DNA of 64,000 nt from Aminobacter anthyllidis. GTDB taxonomy: Bacteria > Pseudomonadota > Alphaproteobacteria > Rhizobiales > Rhizobiaceae. The DNA is taken from positions 1 through 64,000 of the forward strand of contig NZ_JAFLWW010000009.1 in the NCBI RefSeq assembly GCF_018555685.1, in the 5' to 3' direction. Position numbers and translations under genes: made by a program. The notes under the pieces were generated by a model. That model was not told the origin of the DNA, searched no databases, and worked only from the letters and a program-made list of their open reading frames with translations. This document shows, in pieces, positions 1 to 8,430 of the stretch. Position 1 is the first letter of the stretch. Each line of letters starts with the position of its first letter.

Positions 1-121
1 GGTTCAAGCGCTCGACCTTGGCCGCATCGACATCGACGCAGACAACGTCATGCCCGACCTCGGCCAACACCGCTGCCTGAACCAGGCCAACATAGCCAAT
101 GCCAAAAACTGTCAGATTCAT
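1..121 (-). CDS. ugd: UDP-glucose 6-dehydrogenase, N-terminal fragment (runs off the window)
   Basis: Only the first 40 codons are present; the rest lies left of base 1. They read as a Rossmann fold start: a beta strand, the dinucleotide-binding motif GIGYVGLVQAAVLAE and an acidic VCVDVD strand end, which is the usual opening of UDP-glucose/GDP-mannose dehydrogenases. The enzyme oxidises UDP-glucose to UDP-glucuronate with two NAD+, supplying uronic acid for acidic polysaccharides, which fits its place beside exo genes. The start is the ATG at 119-121. GDP-mannose or UDP-ManNAc dehydrogenase cannot be excluded from 40 residues. Confidence 0.75.
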   Translation of the reverse strand, partial: MNLTVFGIGYVGLVQAAVLAEVGHDVVCVDVDAAKVERLN

Positions 122-185
122 CCGGTCAATTCCTGCTTCTTGATGATGTTGAAACGCGAGCGAAACGCGCGTTGGAGGCTGCCGG

Positions 186-1007
186 TCATTTCAGCGTGCA
201 AGCGACCGAGCGCTCGAACTGGCAGGGCTCGCCGAGTGCCGTGTAAGCCACCCTGTCGACCGCCATGGTCACGGCTTCAGTGGGTTCGGTAAACCGCCCC
301 ATCCATTCGCTGAGCGTGCCGGTGCCCCACAGGCTGAAGAATATCTTCTGCGGGTTGCTGGGCAGTTGCGAGGGTTCGGTCACCTCATGTACGAGCTGGC
401 CGTTGACGTACCAGCGCAGCCGTTCCTTCTCCCAGACGAAGGCGTAGTCGTTGAAGCCCTTGTCGGCGCCGCCGGGAACGTCGACGAGTTTCTCGTCGTT
501 GGATTTGCCGCCGACATAGGCGTTGACCTGCACCTTCGAGGGATCCTTGGTCAGCACCTCGAAGTCGATTTCGTCATGCGGCTTTTTGTGGACCGGGCCG
601 ATATAGGTGAAGAAGGCCGCGTTCAGGCCCGAGCCGGTGCCGGTCTTCATCCGCGCCTCGTAGGTGCCGTAGCCGAAGCGCTCCTTGGTCTGCACTTCGC
701 CGCAGGAATAGTCGCGGTTTTTCAACGGCTTCTTGTCGAAACTCAGCACCAGGTTGCCATCGGCGACCTTGACCTGTTCCTTCGACCAGGTGCAGTTCTG
801 GTGCTTGCCGTTGTCCCAGCCATCGGAGACAAACCAGCGCGAACCGCTCAGTTTGTCGAATGTCTCCACGAAGGACTTGCCGGTGGCATCCTGCGCCAGC
901 GCACCGCCCGAGGCAGCGAGCAGGCCGGCGAGTGCGGCCGCCAGGCGCAACGCCTTCGAGCGGCAGCGGCCATCGCCGGCTGCGTGATGTGTGACGTTTG
1001 CGTTCAT
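186..1007 (-). CDS. exoK: Secreted endo-beta-1,3-1,4-glycanase, GH16 family (ExoK-like)
   Basis: A 273-residue glycoside hydrolase family 16 protein. The GH16 catalytic signature DEIDFE lies at about residues 145-150, with Glu146 as expected nucleophile and Glu150 as acid/base. Residues 18-38 form a signal peptide ending ALA-QD, so the enzyme acts outside the cytoplasm. In Sinorhizobium meliloti ExoK cleaves nascent succinoglycan into shorter chains, and the neighbouring exo genes support the same role here. I chose the ATG at 1005-1007: the frame stays open to 1229, but the extra residues precede the signal peptide and look non-coding. It ends 65 bases from the start of the dehydrogenase on the same strand. 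Confidence 0.88.
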   Translation of the reverse strand: MNANVTHHAAGDGRCRSKALRLAAALAGLLAASGGALAQDATGKSFVETFDKLSGSRWFVSDGWDNGKHQNCTWSKEQVKVADGNLVLSFDKKPLKNRDYSCGEVQTKERFGYGTYEARMKTGTGSGLNAAFFTYIGPVHKKPHDEIDFEVLTKDPSKVQVNAYVGGKSNDEKLVDVPGGADKGFNDYAFVWEKERLRWYVNGQLVHEVTEPSQLPSNPQKIFFSLWGTGTLSEWMGRFTEPTEAVTMAVDRVAYTALGEPCQFERSVACTLK

Positions 1008-1122
1008 AGCCAAGTCATCCTTGTGCCTTCGCGCCTCCCGCCCGAGAACCGCATTGCAACAGCCGGCCAGGGTCAGCCCCAGCCGGATAAAACCTCCCAT
1101 CCTCCCAAGAAAAGCTGACCCG

Positions 1123-1524
1123 TCAGAGCCGGCGCCGAACCTCCTCCAGCGCCCCGGATGCCGATGATTCCTCGACGGTCTCGCGACCTTCATCGACAAA
1201 CGTGTCCAGCACATGACGAAGCTCGGCAACGAACTCGGTCTGACGCCCCAAGGCCTCGATGCGGCGCAGGCAGGTCTTGAGCGTTTCCGTCAGCTGGTCC
1301 ATTTCGGTTGCCCGCCGCTGCGAGACTTCGGAATTGTCCATCGCCTCGACGAGGAAGGCCGCATTGGCCGAGACCGCCTCGTAGCGCTTGCGGATGCCGG
1401 TTCTTTCCGCCGCGATCTCGGACGACAGCTGGTCGAGTGACCGCGCCAATTGATCGAAGCGGACCTTGTCCGTCGCCCGGTCTCGGTCGGGGCTGCGCGT
1501 GCGGAAAGCGAAGATTGATGCCAT
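1123..1524 (-). CDS. Hypothetical coiled-coil protein in the exo locus
   Basis: A 133-residue protein of unknown function. After a short basic start (MASIFAFRTRSPDRDR) nearly the whole chain is heptad-like, rich in Arg, Glu, Leu and Ala, and predicted alpha-helical; no signal peptide or membrane segment is visible. It sits between exoK and the exoU-like gene on the same strand, 115 bases upstream of exoK, so co-transcription is plausible. The long opposite-strand frames here have no such coherent composition. I do not recognise a named family; a cytoplasmic scaffold or regulatory role would be a guess. Confidence 0.7.
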   Translation of the reverse strand: MASIFAFRTRSPDRDRATDKVRFDQLARSLDQLSSEIAAERTGIRKRYEAVSANAAFLVEAMDNSEVSQRRATEMDQLTETLKTCLRRIEALGRQTEFVAELRHVLDTFVDEGRETVEESSASGALEEVRRRL

Positions 1525-1663
1525 GTGGTGCTACTCCGCCTTTGCTGCCGGGCGGTCATCTTCAATCGCTGGGCCGGAGCACGGTAGAGCAGGCAAAGGG
1601 CCCGAGGCGAGAATGTGCGTCATTGCGTGCGTGCTCCGTGGCTCGTTGCTCTTGGGGCGTTCA

Positions 1664-2680
1664 TCATGCGCTTCCGCCTGCGGATGCGGTGCCTGGCATC
1701 AGGTAGCGTGTGCTCGGCTCGCAGCCTTTCGGCGCCGACGAAAGCGCCAGGCGAAGAGGCTCGAGTTTGTCGAGTGTCACCCCTTTCGCCACGGCCCCTA
1801 GGTTGGCCGGCGAGGCGAAGGCAAAGGCCATGGCGCTGGAAAGCCCGTTGGCGGCCTTGAGATCCAGGAAATGCCGCAGGCGATACTTGTCGCGCACGTG
1901 GCGTTCATGGCGGCGCAGGATGGGCCGGTGGGCGGTCGCCAGCCCCGCCTGGGCCAGCAGGCGAAGATCGGCATCGGCCAGTCGCCGCAAATCCTCCGTG
2001 CGATGCTGGCCGCTGAGCGAGTTGGGCCGGACGATGGCGCAGTAGCCGCAGGAGCGGATCAGCTTGAAGCGCGCGCCCTTGAGCATCGCCTCGGCATAAA
2101 GCGCATAGTCTTCGCCAAGCCGCAGCTGCTCGTCATAATGCAAGCCGTGTGCTTCGAGCATCGCCCGCCGCATCACCGGCTTGAGGAAGCCGAGCTCGCC
2201 GCGCCTGGCGCCTCGGCTGGAAATGTTGCCTGCGATGAACTGGGTCACATCGAGATGAGTAGGATCGGCGTCGAAATGGGCAACGCGGCCCGACAGCACG
2301 TCGCGCACCGATGCGTGTTCGACGAAGACGATGTTGTCGGCGACGAGTTCCCAGTCATCGCTCGCAACGAGGCGCGCAAACCTTCCCGGCAGGAAAAAAT
2401 CGTCGGCATCGAGGATACTGATCAGCGGCGCCCTGGACTGGCGAATCGCCATGTTGCGGGCAAATGAGGGTCCCCGGTTGACGTCCAGCCGCAGCACCAG
2501 AAGCCTGCCGCTGCCATCGTCGGTAGCTCGTGCCATGGCTTCGGTCGCATCGGTCGAGGCATCGTCCACGACCACGATTTCGCTCACTTCGGGCTCCAGC
2601 AGCGCCGAGGTGATGGCCGTCGTGATCGTTTCCGCCGCGTTGCGCGCAGCGATGATGACACAGACGTTGGTTCCGCTCAC
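1664..2680 (-). CDS. exoU: Family 2 glycosyltransferase, ExoU-like
   Basis: A GT-A fold glycosyltransferase of about 338 residues. It has the N-terminal nucleotide-binding strand VCVIIAARNAA, the VVVDDASTD motif and the DADD metal-binding motif within about the first 110 residues; a later GEDYAL motif fits the acceptor region. In S. meliloti ExoU adds a glucose to the lipid-linked succinoglycan unit, and its gene flanks exoX-exoY as here, so the ExoU name rests on family plus order. ExoO or ExoW homology is the alternative. I prefer the GTG at 2678-2680, preceded by GGAAAGG at 7 bases; the frame is open to an ATG at 2770, which would add 30 residues without family character. Confidence 0.75.
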   Translation of the reverse strand: MSGTNVCVIIAARNAAETITTAITSALLEPEVSEIVVVDDASTDATEAMARATDDGSGRLLVLRLDVNRGPSFARNMAIRQSRAPLISILDADDFFLPGRFARLVASDDWELVADNIVFVEHASVRDVLSGRVAHFDADPTHLDVTQFIAGNISSRGARRGELGFLKPVMRRAMLEAHGLHYDEQLRLGEDYALYAEAMLKGARFKLIRSCGYCAIVRPNSLSGQHRTEDLRRLADADLRLLAQAGLATAHRPILRRHERHVRDKYRLRHFLDLKAANGLSSAMAFAFASPANLGAVAKGVTLDKLEPLRLALSSAPKGCEPSTRYLMPGTASAGGSA

Positions 2681-2982
2681 GTCGGTTGCCTTTCCGTCAT
2701 AGCCCGCCGACGCAAGAGCTATATTGCACCTGCTAACAAGGGAACCCCAACTTTTGTTACGACGATTCACGGTTGGGCCTGGACTGGTTTGCCGTCGACA
2801 GCATCCGGATGCGGCTTTCCAAGGGGTGCGGGCGCGTTGCGTCGATCACGCCGGTCGCCTCGACAAACATCGGCGACGGCGATGCTGTATCAGGTAAAGC
2901 AGGTGCCGCGGGGGTCCGGACCGTCAGGAAAGACAGGGCGATTCTGCCCGGACATACCGTCCGCGGCCATGCCTTGGCGACC

Positions 2983-3249
2983 TTAGTGCGCGCTGCCTTT
3001 CGGGGTCAGATCCTTGGCTGGAACGGTGGCAGTGCCGTCAGCCGCGGTCGCCTTGCCGGTTTCGGCCGGTTTCGGCGCGGCGCGCAGCACCATTGCCAGC
3101 ACGACAAGGAAGTATCCGACCTGAAGAACGACGGCGCAGATCAGCACGCGCAGCAAGATCGTGCCCCAGCCGGCAGCATCCAGATAGGACCACAGCGCCA
3201 CGACCGCGATGACCATTGCCATGCCGAACACGAACTTGGGTAAAGTCAT
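2983..3249 (-). CDS. exoX: Small inner-membrane exopolysaccharide regulator, ExoX-like
   Basis: An 88-residue protein with two close hydrophobic segments (about residues 5-23 and 30-53) and a polar, Ala/Lys-rich C-terminal tail. Size, topology and the position between the exoU-like gene and divergent exoY match ExoX (Psi in Rhizobium), a small membrane protein whose dose relative to ExoY controls exopolysaccharide output post-translationally. The match is from architecture and synteny; the sequence itself is too short and hydrophobic for certainty. The start is the ATG at 3247-3249. Confidence 0.72.
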   Translation of the reverse strand: MTLPKFVFGMAMVIAVVALWSYLDAAGWGTILLRVLICAVVLQVGYFLVVLAMVLRAAPKPAETGKATAADGTATVPAKDLTPKGSAH

Positions 3250-3862
3250 GTCAGCTGATCGTCAGGCCGGAGGCATCGGCACTGATTTCGTCGCCATGTT
3301 GCTTGCAACTCCCCTTGCCCTGAAAGCTTCCGCCCACGTCCGTTCCTTCGTTTTGTTTTGATACCGTCGCGGCCCCAGCCGGTCGGCCCGAAGAACGTCA
3401 TTCCACTATATTGGCCCGCCCAACTGTCAGCAAGCGGAGCCTCTTGGAAGGCGAGTCTAGATGCCGAAGATGAATGCTGCATTGCACCGTCAGACAATGC
3501 CCCAAGTCGAAACCATTTTTTGCTTAGATGGCGTTATTTCAGGACATTTTGGCAACGACCGGCTATTCAAGCAATATGTTCGTATCTTGCGACGCACATT
3601 GCTCACTTATCGGCAGAACGTCGAAGATATAATCTAAGGCATTTGCGCTTGATTGACGTCACCCATTCTGCCTACCCATTAATCCATTGGACATAAAACT
3701 GTCGCATTGAAATCTTTTTGTGCACGGCATGCATGGTTCTTGGACATCTACTGGCAGGAATATTTCAGGCGTCAAAAAAACGTGTGTTGCAGCGCAGCAT
3801 ACCAGCCGTATCCTGACACGGGGCGATTCTGGGGCGATTTATCGACCAATTGGAGTTGCAGC
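3250..3862. promoter_or_regulatory. Divergent exoX/exoY control region, 0.6 kb
   Basis: No credible gene. The 3' two thirds (about 3510-3850) are markedly more A/T-rich than the rest of the window, with runs such as CATTTTTTGC and ATCTTTTTGTG, as expected for a promoter region bound by nucleoid-type regulators. In rhizobia the exoY upstream region is a known target of MucR-type regulators; whether that applies here is inference. A TTGACG hexamer near 3654 could be a -35 element, but its -10 is poor. Confidence 0.5.
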
Positions 3863-4537
3863 ATGAGGGATCTAGCCAAGTCGGGCAGCTTGGAGTTTCC
3901 ACACTTGGCCGCCGATCTTCCTCCGCTCGGTGGCGTGGCCAAGCGCGGATTCGACATCGTCGGTGCAGGTCTCGGGATTATCGCGCTGAGCCCGCTGTTC
4001 CTGCTCATCGCCCTTCTGGTGAAGGTCTCCGATGGCGGTTCGGTGTTCTACGGCCATCGTCGCATCGGCCGTGGCGGCCGTATCTTCCAGTGCCTGAAGT
4101 TCCGCACGATGGTTCCGGACGGCGATGCGGCTCTCGCCGCACACTTTCGCGACGATCCGGAAGCCAGGGCCGAATGGGAAGCGACACGCAAGCTCAAGGA
4201 TGACCCGCGTGTCACCCGTGTCGGCTCCGTGCTGCGCAAGCTCAGCCTCGACGAGCTGCCGCAGATCGTCAACATTCTGTTGGGCGACATGAGCATCGTC
4301 GGCCCGCGTCCGGTGGTGCGCGACGAGCTCGAATATTACGGCAAGGCTGTCGTCTTCTACCTCAAGTCGCGGCCCGGCCTCACCGGGCTTTGGCAGGTCA
4401 GCGGACGGAACGACGTGTCCTACGACAGCCGTGTGGCGTTCGACCGGCACTATGTCGAGAACTGGTCGCTGGTCGAGGACATCCGCATCATCCTGAAGAC
4501 GGTTCCGGCCGTCTGCATGTCGCGCGGCAGCTACTGA
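3863..4537 (+). CDS. exoY: Undecaprenyl-phosphate galactose phosphotransferase ExoY
   Basis: A 224-residue initiating phosphoglycosyltransferase of the bacterial sugar transferase family. It transfers galactose-1-phosphate from UDP-galactose to undecaprenyl phosphate, the first step of succinoglycan assembly, at the inner membrane. Visible features are one N-terminal membrane segment (about 30-54), the KFRTM motif (79-83) and the C-terminal block RKLSLDELPQ...MSIVGPRP, ending in the ExoY-typical SRGSY. I chose the ATG at 3863, with TGGAG at 3851-3855, because the product then has the usual ExoY length of about 226; the frame is open back to 3707, but the added residues are unlike the family. 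First gene of exoY-exoF-exoQ. Confidence 0.93.
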   Translation: MRDLAKSGSLEFPHLAADLPPLGGVAKRGFDIVGAGLGIIALSPLFLLIALLVKVSDGGSVFYGHRRIGRGGRIFQCLKFRTMVPDGDAALAAHFRDDPEARAEWEATRKLKDDPRVTRVGSVLRKLSLDELPQIVNILLGDMSIVGPRPVVRDELEYYGKAVVFYLKSRPGLTGLWQVSGRNDVSYDSRVAFDRHYVENWSLVEDIRIILKTVPAVCMSRGSY

Positions 4538-4627
4538 GCCAGCCGCAATCGAGGCTGCGCCCGGCTGGCGCGCCGCCTCTCGTGCCCGCGGCGTCCAACG
4601 ACCGCGGCAAAGGAACGGACGACAACG

Positions 4628-5878
4628 TTGAACCCACATCCTGGCTTCCATCGCCATGCAAGACGCCTGCTCGGTGTGAGCGGCGCGCTTTGTCTTACCC
4701 TCGCCTTTTCGGCATCGACGGTTTTCGCCGACGACTACCATCTCGGCACCCAGGACAAGCTGACCATCCGCGTCGTCGAATGGCAGACGGTCGAGGGCGC
4801 CTTTCGCGATTGGTCGTCGGTAAGCGGCGACTACACGATCGGGCCGTCGGGCAATCTGTCCCTGCCCTTCGTTGGCGAGACGCCTGCCGCGGGCAAGACG
4901 ACCGCCGAGATCGCCGAAAAGATCGGCAAGACGTTGCAGGACAAGTTCGGCCTTTCCGACCGGCCGGAGGCTTCGGTCGAGGTGGCGCAGTACCGCCCCT
5001 TCTACATCTCCGGCGACATCCAGGCGCCGGGCCAGTATGCCTATGCCCCTGAACTGACGGTGCTCAAGGCCATCAGCATCGCCGGCGGCATGCGCCGCGG
5101 CGCGGACGGCGCCCGCACCGAACGCGAGCTGATCACCGCCGAAGGCAGCCATGCCGTCCTGTCCGACGAACAGCTTCGGCTGATGGTAACCCAGATCCGG
5201 ATTGAGGCCGAGCTTGCCGGCAAGACCGAGATCGCGGCACCCAAGGCGATCGCCGAGCTGCCTGCGGTGCCCGCCATGATCGCCAACGAAACCGCCATCA
5301 TGGCTTCGCGCCAGAAGAAGCTCACCTTGAGGCTGCAGGCCCTCGACAACCTCAAGGGTCTTCTCGAACGCGAGATCGTGTCGTTGGGCCAGAAATCCGA
5401 GACGCAGAAGCGTCAGATCGAACTTGCAAGGAAGGAACTCAGCGGCATCGGCACGCTGGCCCAGAAGGGCCTCGTGGTGAACACACGCGTACTGTCGGCT
5501 GAGCGCTCGATCGCCGAGATGGAGGGCAAGATACTCGATCTCGAGACGGCCATGCTGCGCGCCAAGCAGGACATCAGCAAGGCTGAGCAGGAGGCGATCG
5601 ACCTCAAGAACGACGCCGAATCCGAACTGGCGGTCGAGCGGCAGAAGATCGTCGCCGAGCTCAATGCGGTGACGCTGAAGCTTGGAACGCAAAAGGGGCT
5701 CATCGCAGAAGCCGGAGGCACGGCCCCCGCGATTGCCGGCAGCCAGGCGATCTCCTATGTACTCGTCCGCAAGAGCGGCGACGGCAAAGCCAAGGACATG
5801 GCGGCCTCCGAGGACACGCCCGTCCTGCCCGGCGACGTGCTCAAGGTCGAGCGGTCGGGCGCCCCGCTCATGCAGTAG
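4628..5878 (+). CDS. exoF: Polysaccharide export protein ExoF (OPX/Wza-like)
   Basis: A 416-residue periplasmic/outer-membrane export protein. A signal peptide (about 10-34, ending VFA-DD) is followed by a polysaccharide export domain (DYHLGTQDKLTIRV onward, to about 120), an SLBB-type beta-grasp stretch (FYISGDIQAPGQYAY, about 122-150) and a long coiled coil (about 205-370). In S. meliloti ExoF is needed for addition of the first sugar and for export of succinoglycan. The start is a TTG at 4628; AAAGGA lies upstream at a rather long spacing, and an internal GTG at 4676 would damage the signal peptide. It begins 90 bases after exoY and ends 18 bases before exoQ, so the three form one operon. 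Confidence 0.88.
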   Translation: MNPHPGFHRHARRLLGVSGALCLTLAFSASTVFADDYHLGTQDKLTIRVVEWQTVEGAFRDWSSVSGDYTIGPSGNLSLPFVGETPAAGKTTAEIAEKIGKTLQDKFGLSDRPEASVEVAQYRPFYISGDIQAPGQYAYAPELTVLKAISIAGGMRRGADGARTERELITAEGSHAVLSDEQLRLMVTQIRIEAELAGKTEIAAPKAIAELPAVPAMIANETAIMASRQKKLTLRLQALDNLKGLLEREIVSLGQKSETQKRQIELARKELSGIGTLAQKGLVVNTRVLSAERSIAEMEGKILDLETAMLRAKQDISKAEQEAIDLKNDAESELAVERQKIVAELNAVTLKLGTQKGLIAEAGGTAPAIAGSQAISYVLVRKSGDGKAKDMAASEDTPVLPGDVLKVERSGAPLMQ

Positions 5879-5896
5879 CGGGCGGCGGGCCGGAAG

Positions 5897-7192
5897 ATGC
5901 GGATCAGAAGATCGTCGCTGGTCGATCCCGACTGCAACACGCTTTACGGCGCGTTCGCTGTCGCCGTGTCCTTCGCTGTCTTTGCCTATTCGTTCCGGAT
6001 CGGCCAGGTGGCGATCCTGGCCTATTATGCGGTCTGGCTGCCGTTGATCCTCGTCGACTACCGCTTCACGCTCGGCCGCCTTGCCAGCTCGCCGCAGTTG
6101 CTCGCCTTCGCGCTGCTGGCGTGCCTGTCCTACTTCTGGTCCGACGCGCCTGACGTGACCATTCGGGCCGCAATGCAGTATCTGTCGCATGTGACCTGCG
6201 CCGTGATCGCTGCCCGGGTGATCAATGCGCGCACCCTGTCGATCGGCGCCATGACGGGCATCGCGTTCATCCTCGCCTATTCGATTCTTGTCGGCGGCTA
6301 TGTCTACGACGCGCTCGACGGCACCTACAGTTTCGTCGGCGCTTTCGGCTCCAAGAACCAGCTCGGCTTCTACGCGTCGCTGGGCGTGCTCTTCGGCTGC
6401 TACTTCGCGCTGTTTCTGACACGCGGACGCATCGCCCGGCTTCTCGCTCTCGGCGTGGTCCTGCTCTCGGCAGCGTCGCTGGTCATGTCACAATCGGCGA
6501 CCTCGATGCTCGCCACGCCAGCGGCCGTCGCATTGGTGATCGCGATCGCCGGACTGGAAGCGTTTTCGCCTGCTCATCGCAAGATCTTCTTCGTCGCGGG
6601 CACCATGCTTGCCGCAACGGCGGTGCTGGCCGCACTGAATGTCGGTGCCGTCGACATGGTGCTTGGCGCATTCGGCAAGGATTCGACACTGACCGGCCGC
6701 ACCTATCTCTGGCAGCAGGGCATCGACGCATCCGTCAACACGCCGTTGCTCGGGGTCGGCTACGCCGCCTATTGGGTGCAGGGTTTTTCCGAGGCTGAAA
6801 GGCTGTGGAACGAGTTCTACATCGCATCGCGAACGGGCTTCCATTTCCACAACACCTACATCGAAGCGCTGGTGGAACTTGGCTATGTCGGCGCCGCCAT
6901 GATCGTTCTGCCGCTGCTCGCCATCCTCAGGCTCTGCATCCTGCGCCTCCTCAATGAGGGCGACTGGACCGAGGCCCTGCTTCAGACGGGATTGCTCGCC
7001 CTGCTGATCATCCGCTCCTTCTTCGAGGTCGACATCCTCCAGCCCTACGTGATCGGCTCGTTCCTGCTCTATTATTGCTGGGCGCGCGCCAAGGAACCGG
7101 TGGTACGACGAAGGTCCAGATCGGCATCAGACTGGCGCCAGCATGCCACGACGACATCATCGAACAACGCTGTTTTAAGCATCCAGCGATAA
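5897..7192 (+). CDS. exoQ: Exopolysaccharide polymerase ExoQ
   Basis: A 431-residue integral membrane protein with about ten hydrophobic segments and a large periplasmic loop at about 245-320, in the O-antigen ligase/polymerase (Wzy) superfamily. The loop carries LTGRTYLWQQG and FHFHNTYIEALVELG, motifs typical of this family. In S. meliloti ExoQ polymerises succinoglycan repeat units into high-molecular-weight polymer. Length (about 434 in S. meliloti) and position after exoF agree. The last 30 residues are polar and Arg/Ser-rich, predicted cytoplasmic. Confidence 0.9.
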   Translation: MRIRRSSLVDPDCNTLYGAFAVAVSFAVFAYSFRIGQVAILAYYAVWLPLILVDYRFTLGRLASSPQLLAFALLACLSYFWSDAPDVTIRAAMQYLSHVTCAVIAARVINARTLSIGAMTGIAFILAYSILVGGYVYDALDGTYSFVGAFGSKNQLGFYASLGVLFGCYFALFLTRGRIARLLALGVVLLSAASLVMSQSATSMLATPAAVALVIAIAGLEAFSPAHRKIFFVAGTMLAATAVLAALNVGAVDMVLGAFGKDSTLTGRTYLWQQGIDASVNTPLLGVGYAAYWVQGFSEAERLWNEFYIASRTGFHFHNTYIEALVELGYVGAAMIVLPLLAILRLCILRLLNEGDWTEALLQTGLLALLIIRSFFEVDILQPYVIGSFLLYYCWARAKEPVVRRRSRSASDWRQHATTTSSNNAVLSIQR

Positions 7193-7315
7193 CGAAGCCG
7201 CCAGCATCAGGCTGCCCTGAAACCGGCATCAGCCCTCTGCCAATTCCTGAGCGACGTCATGGAACTGTCCGTCGTCTTGGGAATTGATTCAGCGAACATC
7301 GCTGGAGCCGACACA

Positions 7316-7465
7316 ATGCCGACGCCACTACAGCCACAGCGCCCCAGGAAGGGCGAGCAGCGGACAGAGTTGTATTTTGTCGCGGCCACGATGGCGGCGA
7401 TGGCAACAACGATGCTTCACACCAATGCGACCGCCTTCATCCTGGTTCTGCATCTGTTGCAGTGA
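7316..7465 (+). CDS. Possible small membrane protein (49 aa)
   Basis: ATG at 7316 with GGAG at 7304-7307, spacing 8. The product has a basic, Pro-rich N-terminus (MPTPLQPQRPRKGEQR) and one hydrophobic C-terminal helix ending ILVLHLLQ. I do not recognise it. The coherent topology and the ribosome site are the only support; a chance frame is quite possible. Confidence 0.3.
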   Translation: MPTPLQPQRPRKGEQRTELYFVAATMAAMATTMLHTNATAFILVLHLLQ

Positions 7466-7562
7466 TTGGTGTGCCGGTTGGCCGGCATCCGGCCGCCGCG
7501 ATTCGCAGCAGACACCGTTGGGCGGACCACCGCAGGTCATGCCCCTATCTCGGGAGTCACCG

Positions 7563-7640
7563 ATGGATTGGACAGACTGGTTTTATCTCGCCCTGGTGTT
7601 TGGAGCATCGAGCGCGGTGATCTGGATGATGGGCGCATGA
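7563..7640 (+). CDS. Possible 25-residue single-pass membrane peptide
   Basis: ATG at 7563 with CGGGAG about 6 bases upstream. The peptide starts MDWTDWFYLALVFG and is a short acidic start followed by one hydrophobic helix ending VIWMMGA. It resembles small inner-membrane proteins in general form but has no family I can name. Support is the ribosome binding site and composition only. Confidence 0.3.
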   Translation: MDWTDWFYLALVFGASSAVIWMMGA

Positions 7641-7807
7641 TTCGACTTCGGCTTCGCCAGGCATCGTCCCGCCGAACGCAGTGCGAAGCTCGCCTGTTGG
7701 ACCACAACGGAAGCAGGACTTTTGCCCACACCCGCATTTGGAACGGAACCGAAGCCGGTTCGGTCGATTAGTCATATGCGCGGGGACCAAAATTCGAGAG
7801 GAAGAAG

Positions 7808-8239
7808 ATGAGACATTCACTCGCATTCGCGATCCTGCTTGCAACTGCGATGGCGGCTGCGCCCGCAGTCGCCGAAGACGCCGCAAAGGCGGCAGCGCAG
7901 GTGGACACCTCCACCACGGCCAGCACCGGTGCCAAGGCCGACCTCGGTACCGTCATGTCGGCCATCGAGGCCAGCAGGAGCACCGCTACGGCCATCCAGG
8001 CGATGACGTCGGTCCGCAGTGTCCAGATCGTCAAGGTCTCCGAGATTGCCACGGGCGACGACAAGCAGGCGCTGGACAGTGCGGTCAGCGACAATCAGTC
8101 TGACATCACCGGCGTGCAGGCAGCGATCATGGCCAACGCCACGCTGAAAAAGCAGCTGGACGCCGAAACGGTCGACACTTCGTCTATCGTTGCCGCTGCC
8201 ATCAATGCCGACGGCTCCGTTACGGTCTTCGTCAGGTAG
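7808..8239 (+). CDS. Hypothetical periplasmic protein (143 aa)
   Basis: A secreted protein of unknown function. Residues 1-23 are a clear signal peptide (basic MRH, hydrophobic core, PAVA-ED cleavage region). The mature part is Ala/Asp/Ser/Thr-rich, mostly helical, and ends in a short strand-like stretch (DGSVTVFVR). GAGGAAGA precedes the ATG at about 5 bases. It is a lone gene between the exo operon and an MFS gene on the same strand. I do not recognise the family. Confidence 0.8.
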   Translation: MRHSLAFAILLATAMAAAPAVAEDAAKAAAQVDTSTTASTGAKADLGTVMSAIEASRSTATAIQAMTSVRSVQIVKVSEIATGDDKQALDSAVSDNQSDITGVQAAIMANATLKKQLDAETVDTSSIVAAAINADGSVTVFVR

Positions 8240-8430
8240 GAAGCCTTGCCAGGACCGCGCAGCATGGCCCGGGGGCTGAAAGCGCCGGGCCATGCTGGCC
8301 ACTCCGGCCGAAAAACTTTGATCCAGCCGCACAAAACCAACCACGGAGCCACAAACTGCGCTATGCCAGCGCCGGTCGGTCGATCCAACACTGGTGGCCG
8401 GCGCTGCAACAGGTGCATTCTCCCGTCCCG

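Larger units (their letters stand above)
7193..7807. other. 0.6 kb interval after exoQ with two candidate small membrane-protein genes
   Basis: No long gene. Two short frames with plausible ribosome binding sites are listed separately (7316-7465 and 7563-7640). I see no convincing transcription terminator for the exo operon in the interval. Confidence 0.5.

Noticed and set aside
3653-3682. A sigma-70-like exoY promoter with TTGACG
   Set aside because: The -10 partner (CCATTA at 17 bases) is too poor to list as a promoter.
3872-6190. A 772-codon minus-strand frame opposite exoY, exoF and the exoQ start
   Set aside because: It spans three clear genes on the other strand and has no recognisable family.
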